In this document: piece after piece, positions 17,203 through 23,710 of the stretch
How the letters are laid out: every line of letters begins with the position of its first letter
Numbering within the stretch: position 1 is the stretch's first letter
Assembly (NCBI GenBank): GCA_002400885.1
Contig: NVRM01000019.1
Coordinates: 1 to 33,844 of the forward strand
Origin: Flavobacteriaceae bacterium
GTDB taxonomy: Bacteria; Bacteroidota; Bacteroidia; Flavobacteriales; Flavobacteriaceae
Length of the DNA: 33,844 nt
Direction: 5' to 3'
Position numbers and translations under genes: made by a program
The notes under the pieces: generated by a model
Seen by the model: the letters and a program-made list of their open reading frames with translations, nothing else
Databases searched by the model: none
What the model was told of the DNA's origin: nothing

Positions 17203-17236
17203 ATAAAAAAAGGGACTTCACCGTGGTGAAATCCCT
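17203..17236 (-). terminator. Orphan terminator, minus-strand orientation
   Basis: On the minus strand AGGGATTTCAC-CACG-GTGAAGTCCCT is fully paired (one G-U) and followed by TTTTTTTATAG. On the plus strand it has a C-A mismatch and no T-tail. No minus-strand gene is known to feed into it. Confidence 0.6.
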
Positions 17237-17414
17237 AATGTACTTGTTACGCATAAGTTAAAACCCATGCATTGTATAATTGGTTAAATAATTACAGTGC
17301 AATTTAATCAAAAAAAACGTTTCTCTAACTATTGAATCGCTATTAGTACACGTGTTTTATAAATTTCGTGTCTTTTTTTTAACTTTATCACGTAAAATAC
17401 ACCCTTAATTTTTA

Positions 17415-17422
17415 GTTTTGTG
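17415..17422 (+). promoter_or_regulatory. Promoter -7 element for the CarboxypepD_reg-like gene
   Basis: TAGTTTTG matches TAnnTTTG, 78 bp before the ATG; no TTG lies 17-23 bp upstream. A 5-bp hairpin (GTGAG/CTCAC) would sit at the transcription start. Confidence 0.4.
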
Positions 17423-17499
17423 AGCAGCCTCACGAAAAAAGAAAAATTTCTTCACAAATCTTTAACTATTCTTAGCGCTAATATTCTTATTTTTACGAC

Positions 17500-18303
17500 A
17501 TGATAAAAAATTTAATTATTTGTTTTATTTGCTTTTCTTGCTACCAAGCCATTGCTCAAGAAGAAATAGAACAGCAAAGGACCGTGTCTTTAAAAGGACA
17601 GATTATTAATATCAAAAGTAAAAGCGGCTTGAGCGGTGCGCATTTATTTAATTTAAATACGGTGAACGGTGCCGTTGCTAATAAACAAGGTTACTTTGAT
17701 TTTCCTGCACAAGTAAACGATACCATCTATATATCTTATCTAGGATTTCAGTCTATTAAACTAAAAATAACAAATGATTTACTCCGCGGTAATGAATTGC
17801 TGATAGAACTTCATGAAAAACGAGAACAGATAGACGAAGTCGTTGTGCGATCACATAAATTAGTTGGTGTGCTGGAAATCGATGCTAAAAACATCCCGAT
17901 TGACAAATATGCTCGTATTCATATTAGTGGTTTGGCCCAAACCTATGAAGTTGGCGCGCCAAAAACACGCTACACCTCTCCTATTGCAGCCCTATTTAAT
18001 CCGGTGGATGCTATTTATAATATGTTTGGAAAAAAACCAAATCGTCTTAAGAAATTAAAAAAACTACGTGACCAAGATAATCTACGTAGTATGATGGAAG
18101 GTAAATTTAACCGTGAACTAATGATGGAGTATTTAGATTTAAATGCCCAGGAATTAGCAACACTTTTAAATGAGTGTAATTATTCAGATTATTTTATACG
18201 ATCCGCAAGTGACTTACAATTAACAGAGGCCATTTTACTTTGCTACGAAAACCATAAAGCCATTAAAAAGGGGAGTACGATTAAAAAACGAGAAAAAGAA
18301 TAA
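17500..18303 (+). CDS. CarboxypepD_reg-like domain protein
   Basis: 267 residues with a signal peptide ending near AIAQ. Residues about 28-115 form a carboxypeptidase-regulatory-like beta-sandwich (VSLKGQIINIKSKSGLSGAHLFNLNTVNGAVANKQGYF...ISYLGFQSIKL), the same module found at the N-terminus of SusC/TonB receptors. Here it ends with IDEVVV, which would normally lead into the TonB plug, but no plug or barrel follows. Instead there is a ~150-residue helical, basic C-terminal half (NMFGKKPNRLKKLKKLRDQDN). Stand-alone proteins like this are common in Flavobacteriia and uncharacterised; a periplasmic location is expected. It converges on the NTF2-like gene with a shared terminator. Confidence 0.82.
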   Translation: MIKNLIICFICFSCYQAIAQEEIEQQRTVSLKGQIINIKSKSGLSGAHLFNLNTVNGAVANKQGYFDFPAQVNDTIYISYLGFQSIKLKITNDLLRGNELLIELHEKREQIDEVVVRSHKLVGVLEIDAKNIPIDKYARIHISGLAQTYEVGAPKTRYTSPIAALFNPVDAIYNMFGKKPNRLKKLKKLRDQDNLRSMMEGKFNRELMMEYLDLNAQELATLLNECNYSDYFIRSASDLQLTEAILLCYENHKAIKKGSTIKKREKE

Positions 18304-18324
18304 ATACTATTTTATAATTTTTTG

Positions 18325-18359
18325 AAAAAGGTGAGAATTTAATAATTCTCACCTTTTTT
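18325..18359. terminator. Bidirectional terminator
   Basis: Perfect stem AAAAGGTGAGAATT / AATTCTCACCTTTT with loop TAAT, between convergent genes. Confidence 0.92.
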
Positions 18360-18363
18360 GTTG

Positions 18364-18807
18364 TTATTCACTATGGTCTACAATAATTTTCCATTGCCCA
18401 TCTATCCTCTTAAATAGTAGGCTGAAAATCCCATTGGCTTCACCAACCGTTCTTTCCAACTTATATTTCCCGATAACGCTATAGACGTCTTTTGCTAAGA
18501 AATCGACATGTATAATATCAAAAGTTAAGGTACCTGTATGTGCTGCCGTCGGATATCCTTTTTTATAATTAGTAAGTGTTTGTTGCCAACCATAGGTGAC
18601 GCCGCTACTTCCTATAAATTTCAAATCTTCTGACTCCCAGTATGCATTCATATAGGCCTCTAGATCTCCTTTGGTCCAATCACTTGCTGACTGTGCTAGT
18701 ACCTGCCTAATATCTGTACTGTCTTTATCAATATTTACTGTTGAAGCAACTTGCTCACATCCTATACTCACCAATAAAAGGAAAAGTATTAATTTGTTTA
18801 TATTCAT
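18364..18807 (-). CDS. NTF2-like (SnoaL/DUF4440-type) lipoprotein
   Basis: 147 residues from the ATG at 18807, with a lipoprotein signal (LLLVSIGC). The mature part looks like a small cone-shaped NTF2-like domain: SASDWTKGDLEAYMNAYWESEDLKFIGSSG is the typical helix plus strand opening, and SLLFKRIDGQWKIIVDHSE the typical ending. The family includes enzymes and ligand-binding proteins, so function cannot be assigned from fold alone. The ORF track adds 17 residues from a TTG inside the upstream gene. The ATG lies one base after the stop of the double-GNAT gene, so the pair is very likely co-translated. Confidence 0.82.
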   Translation of the reverse strand: MNINKLILFLLLVSIGCEQVASTVNIDKDSTDIRQVLAQSASDWTKGDLEAYMNAYWESEDLKFIGSSGVTYGWQQTLTNYKKGYPTAAHTGTLTFDIIHVDFLAKDVYSVIGKYKLERTVGEANGIFSLLFKRIDGQWKIIVDHSE

Positions 18808-18808
18808 C

Positions 18809-19741
18809 TTATATTTTTTTAAACATGGTATAATGTTTACCAATATACTCAATTTCAAAAGGATTGCCTATTATTTCAAAACCTTGTTTTCGGTAAAAAT
18901 CCAGCGCAATTTCACGTGCATTACACCATAAATACTCACAATGCATTCTTCCCAATCTTTGAACTGCATCGAGCAGTAATAATGTCCCAATTCCAAGCCC
19001 TTGAGATGTTGCCGAAATCGCCATTCCCCGCAACTGAAACTGCTTCCCTTTGAGCCCAGGCAATTTCATCTTTACAAAAGTTGCCACGCCTACCATTTCA
19101 GAAATTCCATATTTAACCGCTCCTAAGTGAAACGTATCCGCTAGGGTGTCATTTTTAAAAACGATAGGTAACGGAATGTTTTCTCGAAGAACCTTAGCTC
19201 TAAGAGGATGTGTTTCTTTCGGACTAATTATCTGTATCTCAATATTTTTTATACGGTACAAAAATGCATCTTTACCATCATAAACTATATTTTTACTGAA
19301 TTTCATAGCGCATTTTTCCAATACATGGATAGAGGCGCCATTTTCACGATACACATGTGCTATTATTGATGATAATTTTAAGATTTCAAAACCATACTTC
19401 AAGCACATCTTTGCCGCTTCCGTAGCATATCCTAAGCCCCAATACTTCCGAAAGAATCTAAATCCTAAGTCCGTTTCTCCCGTATTTATGGACTTATTTA
19501 AACCACACCATCCTATAAAAACATCTCCCTCTCGAAGGCAAACAGCCCATCTTCCATAAGTATCACGCTCATAATTGGGGTAATTATTCAAGAACTCAAG
19601 TGCTTCTTCCTGATTTTGAAAAGCAGTATCTCCTGTATACTTTAACACTTCCTTGTCCTTATTTAAATCATAAAAACTAACAGCATCATACTTTAAAAAC
19701 TTCCGTAAGTACATCCTGGAATTTGCCATTATTTGCGTCAT
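18809..19741 (-). CDS. Tandem double-GNAT acetyltransferase
   Basis: 310 residues from the ATG at 19741. Two acetyl-CoA-dependent GNAT domains lie in a row. The first (about 5-165) is RimJ/RimL-like with DLGFRFFRKYWGLGYATEA as motif A and YRENGASIHVLEKCAMKF as motif B. The second (about 168-310) has RGMAISATSQGLGIGTLLL as motif A and CNAREIALDFYRKQGFEI as motif B. Both acetyl-CoA loops look intact, so both may be active. The ORF-track start (19828, TTG) would add a hydrophobic segment, but a consensus promoter lies across that segment, so it is not translated. ATG 19729 is another option. Substrates are unknown; the coupled lipoprotein gene follows after one base. Confidence 0.85.
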   Translation of the reverse strand: MTQIMANSRMYLRKFLKYDAVSFYDLNKDKEVLKYTGDTAFQNQEEALEFLNNYPNYERDTYGRWAVCLREGDVFIGWCGLNKSINTGETDLGFRFFRKYWGLGYATEAAKMCLKYGFEILKLSSIIAHVYRENGASIHVLEKCAMKFSKNIVYDGKDAFLYRIKNIEIQIISPKETHPLRAKVLRENIPLPIVFKNDTLADTFHLGAVKYGISEMVGVATFVKMKLPGLKGKQFQLRGMAISATSQGLGIGTLLLLDAVQRLGRMHCEYLWCNAREIALDFYRKQGFEIIGNPFEIEYIGKHYTMFKKI

Positions 19742-19759
19742 AATCGGGTGTGTTTTTAA

Positions 19760-19791
19760 CAAAATTAAAATTGCACAAGCAAGATAAGCAA
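19760..19791 (-). promoter_or_regulatory. Promoter of the double-GNAT/NTF2-like operon
   Basis: On the minus strand TTG (19791-19789), a 21-bp spacer and TAATTTTG (19767-19760) match the consensus and place the transcript start just before the ATG at 19741. Confidence 0.65.
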
Positions 19792-20197
19792 TCAAAAACA
19801 ACTGCATGGTGATGACACCTGAAAACAACTATCTCAGTAATCTTTCAAAACTGTATTTTTAACATAACTAAGAACAAAACCCAGTAAACCCAAGCCTAGA
19901 TCATGGATTCCAGCCTATTCAACTGAGCACCTTACTCATTGACAGTTATCCTGAGCTTGCTTTATAACATTCCTACCCTAGTAAATTATTATGTTTGGGG
20001 AGACCTGTAAAGTACAGTCCGGAAACACAGCTCCTAAAACTCCTTAAGCTAAGAACCATACCTAGAGAGCACAGTAAATACTATAAAAACTGAATGGCTT
20101 TTTAAAGTAGATGCCGTCTCTAAAAAAAGTCATTCTATTTAAAATACAAAGTCTATTTAAATGTACTAGTAGCAGCGATGCGTATAGAATTGTTTAG

Positions 20198-20205
20198 TAT
20201 CTTTG
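20198..20205 (+). promoter_or_regulatory. Promoter -7 element for the phosphoribosyltransferase gene
   Basis: TATCTTTG matches the -7 consensus. The ORF-track start TTG (20203) is the end of this box, so translation must begin at the ATG at 20224. Confidence 0.55.
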
Positions 20206-20223
20206 AAAAAAATACGTAATTTC

Positions 20224-20721
20224 ATGGAACGATCAATCATATTAAACAATACTCAAATTCTACATAAAATAAAGCGTATTGCTTATCAGATTTATGAAGA
20301 AAACGTGACTGAATCTGAGATTATATTGGCTGGAATTAATGGGAATGGATATGTTTTCACACTTAAAATAGCCGAGGCCCTAAGAAAAATCTCTAATTTA
20401 GAAGTTAAAGTTTGTGAAGTTATTATCGATAAAAAACACCCTTTAAACCCTGTAACCACCTCATTGGCACCTGCTGAGTACCAACAAAAATCACTGGTAC
20501 TAATAGACGATGTTTTAAATTCTGGTACCACCTTGATTTATGGAATCAAACATTTTTTAGACGTACCACTAAAACAATTTAAAACAGCTGTATTGGTCAA
20601 TAGAAACCATAAGAAATACCCTGTAAAGGCAGATTTTAAAGGAATTTCACTTTCTACATCACTTAGAGAGCATATAGATGTTGTCTTTAAAAACGATGTT
20701 GCCACTGTGTATCTAAATTAA
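20224..20721 (+). CDS. PyrR/Hpt-like phosphoribosyltransferase
   Basis: 165 residues from the ATG at 20224. Type I PRTase fold with the PRPP loop LVLIDDVLNSGTTL at about 91-104. A PPi-loop equivalent occurs near GINGNGYVF (about 38-46) and a hood-like segment in the middle (EVIIDKKHPLNP). It could transfer ribose-5-phosphate to a purine or pyrimidine base in salvage, or be PyrR-like; the substrate cannot be read from the sequence. The track's first seven residues come from the promoter box. The last 35 bp overlap the 3' end of aroK on the opposite strand, with no terminator between them. Confidence 0.85.
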   Translation: MERSIILNNTQILHKIKRIAYQIYEENVTESEIILAGINGNGYVFTLKIAEALRKISNLEVKVCEVIIDKKHPLNPVTTSLAPAEYQQKSLVLIDDVLNSGTTLIYGIKHFLDVPLKQFKTAVLVNRNHKKYPVKADFKGISLSTSLREHIDVVFKNDVATVYLN

Positions 20722-21226
20722 GTAAGGCTTTTATCTCTTTGACAACCGTATCAATAGATTTATCGTCAATTTTAAGTTCATGTTGTGCTCTGTTGTAAAA
20801 GAAAGCACGTTCAAATAAGTGTTTCGCCATAAACTCTTGTAAATTTTCTAAGCCTATGGTTTGAATAAGAGGACGGCTATCCATTTCATTTTTTAAGCGC
20901 TCATACAATGTAGACACTCCTGCCTTTAAAAAAAAGGAAGTACTGTTTAATTGTATGACCTCCATGTTTTCTCCATAACAAGGGGTCCCTCCTCCTACAG
21001 AAACAATAGGATGTTCCGTATCATTCATTAGTTCCTTTAAATATATCGCTTCGATCTTTCGAAAATATATTTCTCCTTTTTTTTCGAAAATTGTTGCTAC
21101 AGAAGCATTCTCTTTCTCCTCTATAAATGCATCTAAATCCACAAACTTAAGTTGTAATTCATTCGCAATAGCTTTCCCAATAGTGGATTTACCACATCCC
21201 ATATACCCTAATAATACAAGTTTCAT
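20687..21226 (-). CDS. aroK: Shikimate kinase
   Basis: 179-residue P-loop kinase that phosphorylates shikimate with ATP in chorismate and aromatic amino acid synthesis. Walker A is GYMGCGKST at about 8-16. The shikimate-binding residues are in place: Asp in VDLDAFIEE, Arg in EIYFRKIE, and the GGG of SVGGGTPCYG. The lid Arg is in EMDSRPLI and the adenine-side Arg in FERAFFYNRAQHEL. Cytosolic. Its C-terminal residues (DTQWQHRF) are encoded antisense to the end of the phosphoribosyltransferase gene, a 35-bp convergent overlap, so the two mRNAs are complementary at their 3' ends. Confidence 0.95.
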   Translation of the reverse strand: MKLVLLGYMGCGKSTIGKAIANELQLKFVDLDAFIEEKENASVATIFEKKGEIYFRKIEAIYLKELMNDTEHPIVSVGGGTPCYGENMEVIQLNSTSFFLKAGVSTLYERLKNEMDSRPLIQTIGLENLQEFMAKHLFERAFFYNRAQHELKIDDKSIDTVVKEIKALLNLDTQWQHRF

Positions 21227-21362
21227 CGCTTTTGTTTCTATTTATAAAAAAATCTTTCATTTCAAACACATATCATTTATTTGGCTACCAAATCCTTAGC
21301 TCAAAACACCGTTGTATTCCTGAAATATATTACAAATATCAGTAAAAAAACTTAAAAACTAC

Positions 21363-21392
21363 TTGTTATATTGCTTTAACATTGTATCTTTG
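21363..21392 (+). promoter_or_regulatory. Promoter of tRNA-Lys
   Basis: TTG (21363-21365), a 19-bp spacer and TATCTTTG (21385-21392): an ideal match to the Bacteroidota consensus. Predicted start near 21398, about 19 nt before the tRNA. Confidence 0.8.
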
Positions 21393-21416
21393 CAACCGCA
21401 ATCATAGATTGTTAAT

Positions 21417-21489
21417 GACCTGGTAGCTCAGTTGGTAGAGCACCTCCCTTTTAAGGAGGTGGTCCTGGGTTCGAGCCCCAGCCAGGTCA
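21417..21489 (+). tRNA. tRNA-Lys(UUU)
   Basis: Complete 73-nt cloverleaf: acceptor GACCTGG/CCAGGTC, D-arm GCTCAGTTGGTAGAGC, anticodon stem-loop CCTCC-CTTTTAA-GGAGG with anticodon TTT, T-arm CTGGG-TTCGAGC-CCCAG, discriminator A. CCA is not encoded. A consensus promoter lies just upstream. Confidence 0.97.
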
Positions 21490-21494
21490 CAAAT

Positions 21495-21522
21495 AAGTTA
21501 AGCACTAGCTTAGCTTTTTTTG
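21495..21522 (+). terminator. Hairpin with T-run between the two tRNAs
   Basis: AAGTTAAGC / GCTTAGCTT stem (one wobble), loop ACTA, then T7. It looks like a terminator, which would leave tRNA-Leu dependent on read-through or its own unseen promoter. Confidence 0.65.
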
Positions 21523-21532
21523 TTTAATTACT

Positions 21533-21616
21533 GCGCACGTGGCGGAATTGGTAGACGCGCCAGCTTGAGGGGCTGGTGGAGGCAACTCTGTGGAAGTTCG
21601 AGTCTTCTCGTGCGCA
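21533..21616 (+). tRNA. tRNA-Leu(GAG)
   Basis: 84-nt class II tRNA: acceptor GCGCACG/CGTGCGC, anticodon stem-loop CCAGC-TTGAGGG-GCTGG with anticodon GAG (reads CUU/CUC), long variable arm (GGAGGCAACTCTGT), T-arm GGAAG-TTCGAGT-CTTCT, discriminator A. CCA is not encoded. Confidence 0.96.
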
Positions 21617-22165
21617 CAATAACAACTTACTCCCCTTTCTTCAAAATGAGTAGGTCATAAAGTTTGTTTTCACACTTACTTTGTCAAGTCAAATTCAATT
21701 ATATTTTCAGGCTGTTTTACATGTTTCCTGTAGAAAAATATTTTTTACAGTAATGCTCATTACGCATGAATAAATCACATTCCTAGCATTTTAAGGTTAC
21801 AACTCAGCGCAATCTATCTCAATTATAAAACAACAAGTATCTAATAATCGTGTGTTCTTTTATTTTAAAGTTTCCCTGGGGATTTTAGTATTCGTTCCAA
21901 ATATCACTGCCGTTTTTATAGTAAATGTAATTCCCATGGATAAAACGAGAGGTCGATTGTAAAATCGTCGCATACCAGTTGAGGAATTGAGACGACATGC
22001 AGTTTATTTTTCAGTAGAGTCCTATCTTTTGATTTTGATCCATGAATAGGCCGTTAAAACTTTATCATTCGTCATATATTACGCGATTCAAACGCACAAA
22101 AAAGCTCGTTTAAATAAACGAGCTTTCAGTATTCATTTTACAGAAAAAGTGACACGCTTATCGCT
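21617..22165. other. Long intergenic region after tRNA-Leu
   Basis: 549 bp. Its right end holds the osmC terminator. The rest contains a short CGATT-GTAA-AATCG hairpin near 21955-21970 and scattered AT-rich sequence. I see no ORF with coding features and no RNA family I can name. Confidence 0.5.
22098..22126 (-). terminator. osmC terminator
   Basis: AAAGCTCGTT / AACGAGCTTT stem around TAAATA. The minus-strand side ends in TTTTTT. Confidence 0.88.
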
Positions 22166-22609
22166 TTACTTTGATCGCTTCACTTTGATTACGATATCTG
22201 TAGTGTTTTTTAAATTATCTCCAACAGGACATCTATTTACCACATCTTTAATCCATAAATCCAAGGTTGCGTCATCTGCATCACAATCAGCCTTTAAAAC
22301 CACTTTAATCCCTTTGTAACCCGCTCTGTCCTCAAAAGATTTTCCAAACAATCGATTTGGATTTAAGTTCCCTTGTAAGTCTATTTCAACACCTCTCAAT
22401 GTAATTCCAAATTCTGGAGCACACACATGCGCCATTACATTTAAGCACCCCGCATACGCCGCTAAAATATATTCAACAGGGTTTGCTCCTTCATCTGTTC
22501 CTCCGAGTCCTGCAGGTTCATCTACAATCATTTCAAAACCTCTTGCTTTTACAATAGTCTTGGTTGCATTTACACTTTTCGCTTTAACTCTAAATTTCAA
22601 ATCTGGCAT
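22166..22609 (-). CDS. OsmC/Ohr family peroxiredoxin-like protein
   Basis: 147 residues of the OsmC fold. The two reactive cysteines are present: Cys55 in ILAAYAGCLNVMA and Cys127 in NRCPVGDNL, the thiol pair that reduces organic hydroperoxides. NPVEYILAAYAGC places it nearer the general OsmC/YhfA branch than classical Ohr. Cytosolic, with no leader. It is divergent from a Crp/Fnr regulator gene, a common arrangement for locally regulated stress genes. A TAAATTTG -7 box (minus strand, 22642-22649) lies 33 bp before the ATG, and it has its own terminator. Confidence 0.9.
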   Translation of the reverse strand: MPDLKFRVKAKSVNATKTIVKARGFEMIVDEPAGLGGTDEGANPVEYILAAYAGCLNVMAHVCAPEFGITLRGVEIDLQGNLNPNRLFGKSFEDRAGYKGIKVVLKADCDADDATLDLWIKDVVNRCPVGDNLKNTTDIVIKVKRSK

Positions 22610-22641
22610 AATATTATCTTTTATTTCGTTAAGTTCTTCTT

Positions 22642-22649
22642 CAAATTTA
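22642..22649 (-). promoter_or_regulatory. Promoter -7 element for the OsmC gene
   Basis: TAAATTTG on the minus strand matches TAnnTTTG. The nearest TTG is 24 bp upstream, slightly long. Confidence 0.5.
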
Positions 22650-22790
22650 AAGAGATTTTAAATAGTATTTTTACAAAAACCATACTTTAAATACATCCGT
22701 TAAAATGGAGTTTATTAGCACTAATAATGTATTTTTACAGGGTTGATAATGTAAGTTAATGGTCTTAATCTATACAAATATTAATAAGGA

Positions 22791-23489
22791 ATGTTAAACG
22801 ACTTTAAGAATAATAAAACCGAATCGAAGCCTACTCTAATTACTGCTGATAAATGCCTAAAAACATTAACAGATGACGAGAAAAACGAGCTAATCTCTAA
22901 TAAAACTACGATTGAATTTGAAGCAGGAGAAACCATCATCAAGCATGGTTTTGTAGCAAACAACATCATGTACCTAGAGAAAGGTTTGGCAAAACTAGAA
23001 ATAATGACCGATGGAAAAATGTCCACAGTCAATCTTATTTCACCCAATTCATTTATTGGAATTGTATGTACGTTTGCAAATCACAATGTGAATTTCTCAG
23101 TAACCGCACTGGAAAAAACAACCATCAGTATTATAGATATGAGTTTGTTTGAAAAATTTACACGTGAAAATGGGAATTTTGCATTTCACATCATTCGCCA
23201 TATGTCGAGTGTTACAAACGAATTAGTACATAAAATACTCCGTTACGCTCATAAAAACATCGAAGGAGCAATTTCCATACTTTTAGACGACTTTAGTAAA
23301 GTATACAAATCTGATGAATTTACCTTACCTATAAAACGAGTGGAAATGGCAAAAATGCTGGGTTACTCTAAGGAGAGTGTCATTAATACGATTTCAAAAT
23401 TCAATAAACAAGGAATTCTAGAAGTACAAGAAAAACGTATCAAAATACTGGACAAAGAACGCTTGCTCAAGATCGCTAAAAATTGTTAA
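22791..23489 (+). CDS. Crp/Fnr family transcriptional regulator
   Basis: 232 residues. An N-terminal cyclic-nucleotide-binding beta-roll (about 30-130: TIEFEAGETIIKHGFVANNIMYLEKGLAKL) is followed by the long dimerisation helix and a C-terminal winged helix (about 170-225) with recognition region VEMAKMLGYSKESVINTISKFNKQGIL. Cysteines occur only at about 22, 84 and at the last residue, so the FNR-type iron-sulfur cluster ligands are missing. The beta-roll also lacks an obvious cAMP phosphate-binding RxS motif, so the ligand is unknown. It is divergent from the OsmC gene and may control it; two ATAATGTA direct repeats 22 bp apart lie upstream of the start. Confidence 0.9.
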   Translation: MLNDFKNNKTESKPTLITADKCLKTLTDDEKNELISNKTTIEFEAGETIIKHGFVANNIMYLEKGLAKLEIMTDGKMSTVNLISPNSFIGIVCTFANHNVNFSVTALEKTTISIIDMSLFEKFTRENGNFAFHIIRHMSSVTNELVHKILRYAHKNIEGAISILLDDFSKVYKSDEFTLPIKRVEMAKMLGYSKESVINTISKFNKQGILEVQEKRIKILDKERLLKIAKNC

Positions 23490-23660
23490 AACACATTACA
23501 CTTTGTTAGGGGGTATCTGTTTGTGATTTTAAGAATAAAAACAAGACTGATTGCGCTTCTTTCCTTCCTGATTACGACGTTTAATTTGCGGAATCCCACA
23601 AGTAAACACAAAGGACTACTGGTCAATTACTTAGTGGTCTTTCGTGATTTTAATGATTTA

Positions 23661-23687
23661 TTGTACTGATTATAAACAGTACATTTG
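23661..23687 (+). promoter_or_regulatory. Promoter with embedded 7-bp inverted repeat
   Basis: TTG (23661-23663), a 16-bp spacer and TACATTTG (23680-23687). TGTACTG (23662-23668) and CAGTACA (23677-23683) form a perfect inverted repeat with an 8-bp centre, overlapping both promoter elements. It is a good operator candidate for an unknown dimeric repressor. Confidence 0.6.
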
Positions 23688-23710
23688 CGGAAGAAACAAA
23701 TCCCTAAATA

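Larger units (their letters stand above)
17127..17499. other. Intergenic region with an orphan minus-strand terminator
   Basis: 373 bp. Contains a terminator oriented to the minus strand (17203-17236), a TAGTTTTG -7 box at 17415-17422 pointing to the next gene, and a GTGAG-CAGC-CTCAC hairpin just after that box. No ORF of useful length is seen on either strand. Confidence 0.6.
19742..20223. other. Intergenic region between divergent genes
   Basis: 482 bp with promoters at both ends. The middle (about 19860-20160) has no plausible ORF. It contains CTGTA-AAG-TACAG (about 20007-20019) and a 12-bp inverted repeat GAATGGCTTTTT / AAAAAGTCATTC (20092-20135, one wobble). Its base composition is less A/T-rich than other spacers here, but I cannot identify an RNA. 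Confidence 0.5.

Noticed and set aside
20020-20045. SRP RNA-like string GTCCGGAAACACAGC
   Set aside because: The bases after GGAA do not form the paired GGA and AGCAGCC side of the SRP domain IV loop, so the match is superficial.
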